From the NCBI GenBank assembly GCA_036924085.1, contig JAVGWX010000001.1:8670681-8734680 (forward strand): 64,000 bases of DNA, given 5' to 3'. The notes below the pieces were generated by a model. The model saw only the letters and a list, made by a program, of their open reading frames with translations, searched no databases and was not told the origin of the DNA. Positions 23,330-34,839 of the stretch are shown one piece after another (the first letter of the stretch is position 1; each line of letters begins with the position of its first letter). Position numbers and translations under genes: made by a program. The DNA comes from Ariolimax columbianus (taxonomy: Eukaryota; Mollusca; Gastropoda; Stylommatophora; Arionidae).

Positions 23330-25850
23330 AAGTGATTTGCCATATTCTAAGAAGCTACCGTGAAACTATACTGATCATCATCATGCAGAACGTCGCTCCA
23401 ATCACAGTCGGTCTGAAAGAATATCGATGTTTTCAAGTCTCCAGCTTGCTCCTGAGTCATACCCACGCATTACTTGACATCTTTGTGTCGTCGCATTCAA
23501 GGTCTGCCTCTGCCTGCCTCTTGTGCCCGACACCATACTTTCCCTTACCGTTCTCTAAGACTTTGTTTCATTTGAACGTATTTCAATGTTCTCTTCATGT
23601 TGGAATTATGAACAAGTTCTCCTCTTTGCCCAACTCTTGTTAAATATCGGCGTTCTTATTTTCAGTCATGGTGTTCTGATGACCTTTCTATAACATTTCG
23701 TCTAAAAGGACTCGATTTTCATTCTTAATATTTTGGCAATTGTTCGTGTTTCACAGCCGCATGCTGCAACGGGAAAAACACTTATTCTCAACATTTTACT
23801 TTTGGTTGGTTGGCTGATATTCTGCCATAGCTTCCTCAGGTTGTGTAGACTCTAAATTGTCATTGCCAATATCCTCCTGGTTTCCTTTGAGCAGTCGCCA
23901 GGGTTATCAATTCTGGAAGCCAGATACTTGAATCTCGTGACCCGTTCTATTTCCACACTCCCGAATTTGATTTTATGTTTACTTCTTGTTTTTTCTATGA
24001 TCATTTTCTTAGTTTGTTTATGTTTACGAAGAGATTTTATCTTTGTTGCAACTACTTTCGACTACGACTAGCCGATCTAATCCCTCTGTCCTGTTTATTA
24101 GTATCACAGTATCGACTGCGTATCTTAGTTCTGGGATCTGTCGATATTATTATTCTCTCTATCGTTCTTCCTTATGCTACTGCAGACATGTGAAATAGGT
24201 CTGGTGAGAGGATTCATCCCTGAAATACAATTTGTGATGTTTCCCGCAATCGAGAGCTATATTTAGGGTGTTAACGATAAAACGTGTATACAGATCTACG
24301 CTTTACTCTCTACACTTTAAGTCTTCTTCGTGTTAAATGTGTGATTTCTGGTTCCTTTGTCTTGTCTGAAGCTTTATTGCATTTCATGGATTTCGAATTC
24401 CAAATTTCTTTCTTTCCTCTTTAATATAATCAGAAAGAGGATCTTGGTAGCGTGGCTAATAATACACAATAGTGTGGTAATTTGTGCACAACTTTATGTT
24501 GCCTTTTTTTTTGGAAGAGGAATATTGATTGATCTCTTCTATGCTTTTGGTCACTCTGCGCTGTGCCAGATTCCTTTGTACAGTACACGATAAAGGCGCG
24601 CACTAGCCTCCTCTCCTGCCTGTTGTAGTTTCGCTGTGATGTCATCGCACCTTATTGACTTTCATTTCTTTGTTAGATGTTTGGATTGCCGAGCGTACTT
24701 CGTCCAATGCTGGTTCAAGTTACCTCTCTCCGTTAAACACTATTGAAACTGGATGCTTTGAGCGGCGTCGTATATGGTTCCCCATAACTCTCTACATCTT
24801 TTCAAAGTATCTTTATGTTATGTTAATATGGTGTCCTCTTAATGAAATGATGATATGTGATACTGGTCGGAACTCTCTTGTCAGTTTTCTTCTTTCCTTA
24901 AAGACATCTCTATCCCTGCCTTACTGTTGTAGTTCTTCGATGTTTTTACAGGTGTCCATTATGTACATTGTCTTGTAGTTTCTTATTTCTATTCTGACTG
25001 TTCTTACACATATGTTGTGCTGGTAATTTCAAGTCCCCTTAACTGCAATTTTTTTCTTATTTGCTAGTAGGTTTGTTGTTTCTTCCTTTATGTAGATCTG
25101 ATTTATTGTTGCTCATTACTCATGGAATCATGTTATGCGTAACCGCGATTAAAATGCTCATCATGTATGTGTGGTCAAATCGTCTGGTGTGTCAACTCTA
25201 GGACTGCCGTCAACGCCTCAAACTTATTTTGTTCTTCGATAATTTATTCAATCGGTATTCAAACATTAATATGACATTGGTTGAGAACATTTGTTCGCTT
25301 TTCTCAATCTCATCTTGACAATTGCAACCGGCAGTTAGTGATCCATGTCGCAGTTCCCTCCAGGGAGCGTTTTTATTGGCAGCACACTTGGTCTTCATCT
25401 TTGTTGTAATATGATGTCACCTAACTGTTCTTGTAGTTGCACGTGAATAGTCTTCTTGTATTTTGTTAGAATAATGTGTTCACAATGAAGAGGTTATCTC
25501 CAATACATAATTAAATCCAGTTTTTCCTTCTCTCCATTTCTGTGTTCATAAGCATCATGTTTTCGCACACTTCTCTTCTCTGTCCATCTGTATTCTGAGA
25601 CTCCCAGAACGTCTTCCCCAGTTCTCTGCATATCTTTTCCAGTCGAAAGTAATGTCCCTTTTTTGTAAGCCTCTGATGTTACAAGTGAAGATCCTTGGTT
25701 GTAAATTAAGTCATATTTCTGTATTTTCCACCGTAATGCAGTCGGGCTTTTGGCCGTCGTCTTTATTACGTGTACTGGCTCTGAATTCGTCCTCTTCCCC
25801 AGTTTGTGTCAATGATCTGCTTGGCCCGAGAGCCTCGCCATCGGATATGT
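23330..25850 (-). mobile_element. Decayed LINE, endonuclease to RT C-terminus
   Basis: Minus-strand fragments run in the correct order. ILTCNIRGLQKRDITFDWKR (start of endonuclease) is near 25720, and VLGVSEYRW in another frame near 25600. RYAVDTVILI near 24150 is the degenerate catalytic YADD box, with Asp replaced by Val at its third residue. IKFGSVEIERVTRFKYLASR follows, and the thumb segment FPVAACGCETRTIAKILRMK near 23750. A basic C-terminal tail is around 23500. Numerous stops and shifts make it a pseudogene. The 51-bp minisatellite begins about 180 bp upstream of the endonuclease end. Confidence 0.6.
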
Positions 25851-26029
25851 GAGCTTCAGTATTATCAACTGTCATGGGCGTCTTCACAATTTTTCATTTA
25901 GTAGTTTGCCGTTACTTTCTAAACGTTGTTCTGGCCACTCACCAGTCTTGGTCTATGGTGTGCCCCGAGCGCGATCTCAGCTTTCCCAGCTATTGCCTTC
26001 AGTGTCGTTGTCGACAAGGTCTCTGAGAA

Positions 26030-26558
26030 TCTCGGAGATTGGCAGACTTCCTAAAGGAGGCCTCTGTACCGGGGAACCTTTTCTTGGAGATTGACAGACT
26101 TCCTAAATGAGACCTTTGTTCTGCGGGCCCTATTCTGTGGGATTGGCAGACTTCCTAAATAAGACCTCTGTAGTGGTGGACCTTTTCTTTGAGATTGGCA
26201 GACTTCCTAAATAACAGCTCTGTACTGAAGACCCTATTCTGTGGGATTGGCAGACTTCCTAAATGAGACCTCTGTAGGGGTGGACCTATTCTCTGGGCTT
26301 GGTAGACTTCTAAAGAAGGCCAATGTAGGGGTGGACCTATTCTCTGGGCTTGGTAGACTTCTAAAGAAGGCCAATGTAGGGGTGGACCTATTCTCTGGGC
26401 TTGGTAGACTTCTAAAGAAGGCCAATGTAGGGGTGGACCTATTCTCTGGGCTTGGTAGACTTCTAAAGAAGGCCAATGTAGGGGTGGACCTATTCTCTGG
26501 GCTTGGTAGACTTCTAAAGAAGGCCAATGTAGTGGTGAACTTATTCTTTGGATGAGAT
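26030..26558. repeat. 51-bp minisatellite with age gradient
   Basis: About ten units are present. The five or six at 26285-26540 are almost identical (gaaggccaatgtaggggtgg within each). The left-hand units at 26030-26285 are divergent and slightly longer. Since 51 is divisible by three and stop-free in some phases, 17-residue repeats appear on both strands. No gene is inferred. Confidence 0.9.
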
Positions 26559-27439
26559 GCTGCAAGGATAATAAGAAAACGACAAATATATCTTTAAATG
26601 ACAAACTTAGTTTGTTTGATTATAGCAGATCGTGTTTGCCTTCTTGATTTTCTTACATGAATTTGTTTACCGATACGGACTACGGCTGCTGAATTATAAG
26701 GTGCATGTTGGTCTGAGCTCATTGGCGTCTCGTATCCGTTAAACCTTGATAAATAAAACTGATAATTTAACTGTGTAACTGACGTCATATATTTCTGATC
26801 AGTCTGGTTACGTTTGCGTTAGTAGAATATACTCTGATGACGTCAAGCGGCAGCTACTCTCACAGAAGTACTTCTATACCAACAACGATTATATGACAAA
26901 CATTATCCTTCGTGTTACCTTATCACCAGATTCCGTTTACTAATGATGACGCTGTTCCATGCGGCGTCCCAGACTGCACTAGCTCGCACACAAAAAGCAA
27001 CGTTGGATCAGAAATATTGGAACATATAAAGCCGGGCAGACCAGCGATGCATTATGTGGACCAGATATTCACACTCTGATTGATGGCAGTTCTGAATGTT
27101 TCAGCGGACTTCGGGATTTTGATATCTTCAATAACAACTTTTTCATGATGCTGTACAACTCAATATTATGCTTTGTATGTTGTTTATTGTTTTCTAAACA
27201 TCAATCATTGTGGGAAAATGTGTATTGTATATTCAATGGCAGTAAATGGGGAACTTGTCAGACAGGAAAGAACAAATAATGTCATGAATAACTATGTAGG
27301 AAATATAGATGCGATTTGAGACTTTCATTTCTGTATTATTTCATAAATATTTCGATTATTGAAGGTGTTTCATTTATGTATTATGAGTGTGCATATAATG
27401 AAGAGTACACAAACGTACATACATACCAACTTGTACTTT
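26559..27439. other. no feature recognised
   Basis: No coding frame, RNA gene or transposon motif is recognised. Confidence 0.4.
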
Positions 27440-27499
27440 AGTAAATCTGTAATTCTACGTTTAAACAATGTTAAACATAAACGGACTAAAGAATACAAT

Positions 27500-28131
27500 T
27501 GCGCAGAAAGTAATTTTACATAGAATTAAAGACTTGATAGAGAAATCGAAACAATATGTCAGAAAATCGCTAGAGAAGCTTATAAATGACTGCAACGTAA
27601 ACACATAAACGTCAACTTGGTACAGAACAACTGATCAACCGGATATTTATACCAACTTTATGCTCCCAATATCAGACGTATTCCTTATCCAAGGTATTAA
27701 CGTTGTGCTACCAATATCAGACTTATTCCTTATCCAAGGTACTTAATTTATGCTATCAATGTCAGACTTATTCATTATCCAATGCACTAACTTTGTGCTA
27801 TCAATGTCATAATTATTCATAATCTAAGGTACTAACTTTGTGCTATCGATGTCAGAATTATTCCTTAACCGAGGTACTAACTTTATGCTATCATTGTCGG
27901 ACTTATTTCTTATCCAAGGTACTAACTTTATGATACCAATATTATATTTGTTTCTTACCAAGATACTGGAGAGGATAATTACAACTTGTGAAATGAAATG
28001 TCTAAAAAAATCAAAATGTGTCAGGAGCAAATATAACAGGAGAAACGATAATATGAGAACTATGTTCAGAGCTACCTCTAGCGCTGAATACACATCACGA
28101 CAGAAAATTCATAGAATCGGTCGTCACCTTT
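27500..28131 (+). mobile_element. LINE RT thumb fragment with internal minisatellite
   Basis: The plus strand reads RLDREIETICQKIA, LGTEQLINRIFIPTLC, seven tandem copies of a segment like LTLCYQCQTYSLSKV, then ITTCEMKCLKK, RRNDNMR and SAEYTSRQKIHRIGRHL. This is the thumb and C-terminal region of an RTE-like LINE. It is the same family as 33175-34262 (KEIETKCQKA, MKCLRKV, WFGHLMRM) and 39830-40550 (REIETRC, HSIFLTIMCY). Stops and frameshifts are present. Confidence 0.75.
27655..27965. repeat. 45-bp minisatellite expanded from LINE coding sequence
   Basis: About seven units of 45 bp have the core tgctatcaatgtcagactta. The unit encodes 15 residues (LTLCYQCQTYSLSKV) in frame with the LINE on both sides, and matches the single-copy position occupied by IFLTIMCYLKQPWTMPK in the fragment at 39830-40550. 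Individual units have acquired stops, such as YS* in the fourth. Confidence 0.85.
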
Positions 28132-28399
28132 GAATGCAACCTGATCAACTACCACTACACGCTTATAACACCGGGGATCTGGCTATATGATGATAAGAAG
28201 ACCAAGACGTACAAGTGCATTAACAAACATAATGTAAAAATTCGGGCTTGCACGGACTTATAACAACCAATTTATTATATTTATATCAAGGAAGAAAGTC
28301 GAAGCCTCCCACATCGTGTATCAAAACACATGGACGACACAGTCAATACGTCCAGTTGAATTATTATGCAAATACGTATCTAGCAAACCAATTAATACA

Positions 28400-28995
28400 T
28401 TTATTGCACGCCCACACATGCGCGCGTTTATATATTCCACACAGTTTGAATGGTGTAAACGTTTCACAGAATGATGATCCCGGCCGTGGTGGCTCCCAAT
28501 CCATCACAGTACTCCCTGTGAATATCCAAATTGTTGAACGCCTTACCCTGTAAAATCGACGTATAACCTGTCCTAAAATTGCTTAACAGGAAAGTCTTTT
28601 TCTGGGTTCGGGAACACACTTATTCATAAAAATGTGAATTGTCGGAACGTTAGTGTACGTTGGCCTTGACCACAAAGGTCGTCCTACTCTTGCAAGGTAA
28701 CGCTCGTCATCATACTTCTAACCCCCCAATGTGCCATTTGCAAAAACTCGTCTGGGAGGTACTGCCACATCCACCTTACAGCCGGAACCTTGTTCCAAGC
28801 GGTTTCCACCTGTTTGGACGCCTACAATAATTCCTTGTAGGTCAGAATTTCAGCAATGATGACGAAATGAAACAGGCTGTCCTGGATTGGTTCAAACATA
28901 CTGACACAACTTTCTGCCCTGAAGCTTTTTAAGCATTACTTAAACGCAGGGATAAGTGCATACACTTTGGAGGACATTCTATCAAGAACAAAAAT
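28400..28995 (+). pseudogene. mariner transposase relic, internally deleted
   Basis: In order on plus: EWCKRFTE, then after a shift NDDPGRGGSQSITV, NIQIVERLTL, RRITCPKIA, NTLIHKNVNCRNVSVRWP, LLLQGNARHH, LVWEVLPHPPYSRNLVPSGF, HLFGRLQ, DDEMKQAVLDWFKH and KCIHFGGH. This is the helix-turn-helix end and then the C-terminal catalytic half of a mariner transposase. The middle, with the first catalytic Asp, is missing. The expected LLHDNARPH is LLQGNARHH, so the second catalytic Asp is lost too. Stops and frameshifts confirm a dead copy. Confidence 0.8.
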
Positions 28996-29584
28996 GGCAT
29001 CTTCAGAACTTGAAACAAATTTTGTTTTCCTTGCAAAAAATGTCCTGGTTTGACTTTAATGCCCCTCGTATATATATTTATGCATAACCTTTTTATTTAC
29101 ATGTAAAGACCAGACCACCACTATAGCTGACCATTTTGATTAAGTTAGACTAATATCCAAACATGTGTAACCAATCCCGCTGTCACTCCAAGGTACAGTT
29201 AGGTCCTGACTGGAGTTGGTTCTTATACCAGCCACTTGCAGTAGAGCTTCTGCTGTGGATTTTTAAAACGGCAATACGTTTTTTAATAGAACATCCATGG
29301 TAAGATGTTCGAGAAGATAGATACATATGTCACATTCAATATCACACCCTTGGCAGTTATAGACCGACGATTGACACCTGGGATAAATCTGGAACATTTA
29401 CCCATGATGTGTATGAGGGCTTCCAGCCCAGGCAGGAACTGATCGTAGTGGCCCTAGGATGAATTTATCAGGATCGATCGATGCATTGTTTGAAGGAGAA
29501 TGGAAGCAACCCATGGGTGCTGAGTTGTTTATCAGCTGCCCTAATGGATAGAACAGTTGCACTCCGCTTTGAATCGTTGACATC

Positions 29585-29596
29585 AGATCACTGCTC
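29585..29596. repeat. Target-site duplication, left copy
   Basis: agatcactgctc is identical to 31522-31533 and brackets the LINE insertion. Confidence 0.9.
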
Positions 29597-31496
29597 CAAG
29601 CTAAGAAGAAGTGATGTTTGTGGGAAGATGTACAAGTGGATCAACCACTACCTCAAACAAAGAACGGCCAGAGTCCAAGTACAAGGGCAGATGAGCAAAA
29701 AGGTGACACTCGAGCAGGGAGTACCCCAAGGGGGAGTACTGTCACCCACACTCTTCCTGGTATATATAAACGATATTACAGAGAATATACCAAGAAGAGT
29801 CCATAGCTCAATGTTTGCAGACGATCTGGCTATGTGGACCTCTGAAAAGAATCTCACCATAGCAAGAAATCGGATGCAAACGGCCCTAACATCGCTGGAA
29901 GAGTGGGCGAACTCATGGCTGGTCAAAATAAACGAGGAGAAAACCACGTGCACAATATTCTCGCTCTCATTAAAACCCCAAAGTACCAAATTAAGCCTAA
30001 ATGGCAAAATCCTGCAGCCAAACGACAACCCAACCTATCTGGGAGTCACATTTGATCGGCGCATGACATGGAAAAGTCAGATTGAGAGAAACCGAATGAA
30101 AGCCAGAGAAAGAATGGCGATCATGAGGAAACTTGCTGGCACAAGCTGGGGAGCAGACGAAGGCATACTAAAGAAACTGTACACTGGAAGAGTGAGACCA
30201 GTTCTCGAGTATGGCATCGCGGCATGGACAACAGCAGCGAAGGCGAACTTCGATAAAGTTAACAAACTTCAAAACCAAGCTATGAGAATCATAACTGGTG
30301 GAATGAAGTCAACGCCAATTGTAGAACTTGAAAAGATTACAAAACTGCAATCCATGACCGACAGAAGAGACTGCAGAGCCCAGCTGCAGTCAGAGAAACT
30401 CCGAAGACTGACGGACCATCCAATGTACCAGAGGCTAAACAATTTGGGAACTGGGAAACTAAAGCGGAGAAACTTTGCAGAAATAGCCAAAGCAAAGATG
30501 CACGAAGATCCCATAAACGCACTAACAACACCAAAACCCATCACTACTGTACGAAAACCTACTTGGAGGCAGGATATATTTCCAGAGGTGGTAGAAAATA
30601 TACCAGGTATTGCAAACAAAAACTGCCAGACCGAAAAAGAAAGGAGAGACACTACCTTAAGCTTCATAACGAAAAGCTACCCAAGCATGGACTGGACCCA
30701 TGCATACACCGACGGTTCTGTAACAAACACTACACAGAACGGAGGGGCAGGAGCATTCCTGAACCTACCAAATGGCAGAAAAATAACACTGTCATTCGCT
30801 ACTGGTAAGTACACGAGCAATTTCAGAGCAGAGGCAGAGGCACTGAGGGCGGCAGTGGAAGAAATGGTAACACACAGTGAAAATGAGAGCCATATAGTCC
30901 TGCTGACAGATGCTCTCGAAGTAGTCACAGCGCTAAAAAGCCAGAAAAACACTGAGCTTAATGACTTAAGAGCAGCACTCTGCAAACTGTGCCAACAGTC
31001 CGCACCAAAAAGGGTAGTGGTACAGTGGGTTCCGTCACACTGCAACATCCAAGGCAACGAGGAAGCAGACAGACTGGCAAAAGAAGGTGCAAGGCTACCA
31101 CAAATAGATACCAGAATGACGTACGAAGAGTCAAAACGGCTTATCAAAGCCAGGTACATGTCCAAATGGGAAACCGAACATACTGGTTACACCAAAAACG
31201 ATGCCTATTACCAGTTGAACCGAAGAGAGCAGGTCGTTGTCTTCAGACTTCGCACTGGCCACAACAGACTGAGGTACCACCTCTTCAACAAATTGAAGAT
31301 AGGGTGTACCGACGAATGCCCGTGCGGTACTGGTAAAATGACCACTGAACATCTGCTGCAGAACTGCCCGACATACGAGGATCAGAGAGAGCAGATGTGG
31401 CCATTGCCAGTGGAACTGCAAGACAAGCTCTATGGTAGTGGCGAGAGTCTCAGGATGACCGCCGCTTTTTTCGAGAAAATAATGGTTACTGTCTGA
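29597..31496 (+). CDS. LINE ORF2 C-terminal part: RT palm to RNase H and Cys-His tail
   Basis: The frame is open for about 630 codons. From the left it shows the RT palm (VTLEQGVPQGGVLSPTLF, MFADDLAMW), thumb (PTYLGVTFDRRMTW, RRMKARERMAIM-like basic stretch), and RNase H (HAYTDGSVTNTTQNGG, FRAEAEALRAAVEE, LLTDALEVVTALKS, VQWVPSHCNIQGNEEADRLA). The C-terminal zinc-knuckle-like CPCGTGKMTTEHLLQNC follows. All RNase H acidic residues and both catalytic Asp of FADD are present. An apparent ATG-started frame begins upstream at 29481, but those 39 codons lie in target DNA outside the duplication. The copy cannot be autonomous without its endonuclease. Confidence 0.85.
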
Positions 31497-31521
31497 CTGT
31501 GTACGCAGAAGAAGAAGAAGA
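29597..31521 (+). mobile_element. 5'-truncated GAA-tailed LINE insertion
   Basis: Homology to the longer copy at 57143-61250 begins here (caagctaagaagaagtgatg) and ends in a short GAA run. Both ends are bounded by the 12-bp duplication agatcactgctc. It lacks the endonuclease and the N-terminal RT. The microsatellite-type tail instead of poly(A), and RNase H after RT, fit the I-group of LINEs. That placement is inference. Confidence 0.9.
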
Positions 31522-31533
31522 AGATCACTGCTC
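31522..31533. repeat. Target-site duplication, right copy
   Basis: agatcactgctc is identical to 29585-29596. Confidence 0.9.
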
Positions 31534-31639
31534 ATATACTTGCTGTTCAATATCGACGCAATAAAGGTGATTGACATTTAAGCCATAAGGGTCAACACAA
31601 ACACTAACATTTACATATGACATTTTGACGCTTTGGAAT

Positions 31640-31900
31640 GGCTCAAAAAGACAACTGATGATCAAAGACATCCAGTAGGCCTTGCAGATAGTGCTCCAAT
31701 TATGTGTGGATTTCAATTTCCAGATCAATCCCAATAAGGCGTGCGTGATGTGGTGTTCCTTGATCAACTCTGTAGTAAGGTCTTGACCTTTTGGATGTGA
31801 TATTTTATATGTGTGCCAAAGGCAGGTGTGATAGGTTGAAATACTTTTGGGTAACCTTTGATCGTAGCCTCTCATATATATACCAAGTCTAACAGAGTAT
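31640..31900 (+). mobile_element. LINE RT fragment (third family)
   Basis: The plus strand reads LQLCVDFNFQINPNKACVMW and, after disruption, RLKYFWVTFDRSLSY. These match the connection between the RT palm and thumb in Jockey/I-type LINEs (LNPxKTxVMxF ... YLGVTxDRxLSY). Everything else is missing or decayed, and I could not follow homology reliably beyond 31930. Confidence 0.5.
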
Positions 31901-31930
31901 CTAGAGATGCAAGTGTGAGCAGTAGACCTC

Positions 31931-33174
31931 CTTGCAACAACGAATGCTTGTCATCCTGTCCCGTCAGTTAGAAGTGAGTTGTTCATTACGAAATGACCAT
32001 CCTGACACTGTCAAGATTACAGTGTGAACTGTTAGAACGTTGACGGACTGAATGTATGTGATTTGATTATCGATACCCCGATCTTGAAGAAGCGGTACAT
32101 GCTGGCACTTCTGTCTGTAACATTAAGAGACAATTTGGCACTGGCGGAAACCTATATGCGGATTACCTTCAGGAGGCACCACCCATTGCACAATAGCGCC
32201 TCATAATCAGATAATCAAGAGATGAGCGTCAGAGATGGAGCAGGCAGAGAGAACAGGTGGCTACAATTAGGTCGTTAGTTAAAGGAGAAAAATGAGTCCA
32301 CAATGGCGACGGAATGCCAGTCATCATAACCCTAGGCAAGGAATGCAGAGAATGGTACAAAGGGTAGGCAGAGCTCAAGGTTAACCCGCTGCTAAATTCT
32401 AACATGCAGCAGAGTGACGTCATCAAATACACCATTGGATCAGTTCTGCAGTGTTCAGGAAAACTTGCTTTAATATATACGTATACAACAAAGTACCGAG
32501 TGGTCTGCCAGGGTCTTTGTATATGACAAGAATTGGAATAGCACCACTGCTTCACAGAGAGCATGTTGTAAGAGGCGACTAACTGTGACATAACATAACA
32601 CAGACCATGGTTAGGTGGTTTGTTTAGAGCAGTATGGACGGCGCATTACAGGCTGTGTGTCTACTTTGCTACAGTGTTTGAGTCTATTAAGATGAACTCG
32701 CACATCGTTTACCCAACGCAGCGGAGTATTGAGCTGCTCAAGCCTAGCCCGCTGAGCAGGAAATCTTTCTCTCGGCTATATCCAGCTCATACCAGAGCTG
32801 GGAACTGCACAGGGGCATCTGTCCCTGTAGAAGTACAGGTCGACTAAGAACTAAGAATATTCAACAAAACAAACACACACACACACATACAAGAAAATAC
32901 ACACACACACACATGCACACGAGGTATATTTACGTTCAATTCTTCGTTTAATCTTAGTTCTACTTGTGGGTACTTTGCTCAGGATGGAGTCAAGTGACAG
33001 GTAAGAGCTTTTCTGCTTTCTTCTGTCTGGTTAAAAAGGTTGTTCTTGTTGGATATTTGAATGCGAATATAGGCAATAACCTAGCAAACGTGGCATTTCA
33101 ATATGATCGGCTGTATTTCGAAAAAATAGTTCAATCTGATCTCATTTGACCTGATCTGACCACTGATGTGCTGG
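31931..33174. other. no gene recognised
   Basis: About 1.2 kb without convincing features, apart from a CA microsatellite at 32871-32913. Confidence 0.4.
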
Positions 33175-34262
33175 ACGTCAAGAGAATTCTAGCTAGTTAG
33201 TTCTCTTTCCACTTGTACCGTTGAGCGCGGTTGGGAGCTTAAGTCGTCTATCCTTCGCCAAGCGCGTTGCGTCGGTCAATGTGAGTCCGTGTCGCTGAAC
33301 AAATCATTCAAATGGCATATATCCACCTGCTTCGCGGTCGCCCCTTGCCTTAAAGTTAGATCTGCCAGCGCTGTAAGCCATGAATGGAAGATGATTAGGG
33401 TGCATTCTCATGAGATGACCAAACCAACTTATTTTCTGCTTAGAAATGTATTCAGCACAATACGTAGTGCCGACAATACTACACATGTCTTCTTTTCGCA
33501 TTCTGGCTTCCCTGGTAACATCGATGACTTTCCTTAAACATTTCATTTCACAGGTAGGAATTCTGCTCTCACCCGCCCTGGACAGAGTTCATGTTTGGCA
33601 CTGGTAGCACAGAGTCGGCATAAATCTACTGTTTGTTAGCCGTTGCTTGTTCCAAAACTATGCCCGGTTGCCTAAGCAGGGGTGAAAGCTTATTACTCAC
33701 CGTAGATGCTTTCTGACACTTTGTCTCAATTTCCTTGTCGATCCTACCGTCTCCCGAAAAAATACTGACCAAATATTTGAACTCATGGGCCTGTTGAAGA
33801 GCAATATCGTTCACACTTGTGATGAGGGGCACAGGAGCTCTACTGACCAACACAGTTTCTATTTTGCTATAGTTAATTCGCATAATGTATTTAGCACAGG
33901 TAGTCGCAAGCGCGTCCATGTGGTTTCGCAGTTTATTTTCACGTCGTACAGCAGGCATTGCTCCTCTGTAAAGAATAATTCGTGAATTTAGTTATGTTCT
34001 GCTTCAGATGTCTCAATTTGACCAGTCTCTGGTGCGATTTAGTCCATGTAGTTGTTAAACACCAGCTGAGAAAGCACACACCCTTGTCTCACGCCGGAGA
34101 TGATTACAAAAGCATATGTGATACCATTAGTCGTTCTAACGGCTTTTATACTCGAACGATACAGTGCTCTGACATTATCAATAAGCTGGCCTTGTACACC
34201 ATAATCTTCCAGTATCTTCCAAAGTTTAGTCCTGTCTGCCCTTTCAGACGTTTTTCTTGATC
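33175..34262 (-). mobile_element. RTE-like LINE pseudogene, RT to C-terminus
   Basis: The minus strand runs KLWKILEDYGVQGQLIDNVR, VIISGVRQGCVLSQLVF with NNYMD, a region where the YADD box is unrecognisable, and then YSKIETVLVSRAPVPLI. IALQQAHEFKYLVSIFSGDG, RIDKEIETKCQKASTVSNKL, KCLRKVIDVTREARMRKEDM, YISKQKISWFGHLMRM and LTLTDATRLAKDRR follow. The order is correct for RT palm, thumb and the basic C-terminal tail. Several frameshifts and stops are present, and the 5' half with the endonuclease is absent. Confidence 0.8.
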
Positions 34263-34839
34263 ATTGTAAGTAATATATACATTTTCGTTGTTTTCTCTTT
34301 ACCTTTCGCTTAATTGCCTTACGGTGAATAGGCGTCCGTGCAGCTCATACATCGCTGAAATCCAAAATGGAGCTCTTGATAGTTAGCGGTCAACAACAGG
34401 TCTTATTCTATGTACCATGATCGTTGTCAACATTTTAACAGTGTAGCTATAGTCCGTCTTTTAATTCATAAACAAGGTCCGAAGCAATTGTCCGCTAAAC
34501 TGCATGTCAGATACACATGATTTTTCGCATGCAGCCTTAGAATATTAATGACGTTATTTGAAATATTTTTTTCTTTAAGAAAATTGATGTATTTTGAAAC
34601 ATGTATTCATTAGTCTATATTAAATCAATCTTAGTGAATTATAAAAATGTTAACAAGTTTAAGGTACACATACGTGCTATTTTAAAAAAGATATGTTTTT
34701 ACCTTCATTTGCGCTCAGTAAATGCAAATTCTTGATTTTTCCGTGCACCAATTAAACACTTTGTCAAATGCACAAAAAAAAAAAAAGTTTTTCATGCGAA
34801 ACTGTCTAAGAGTTATAGGGTTATACGTCAGTTTTGAGA
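34263..34839. other. no feature recognised; AT-rich
   Basis: AT-rich sequence between two LINE relics on opposite strands. Confidence 0.4.

Noticed and set aside
29481..29596. N-terminal 39 codons of an apparent 671-codon LINE protein
   Set aside because: They lie in and left of the target-site duplication, outside LINE homology, so the start is fortuitous.
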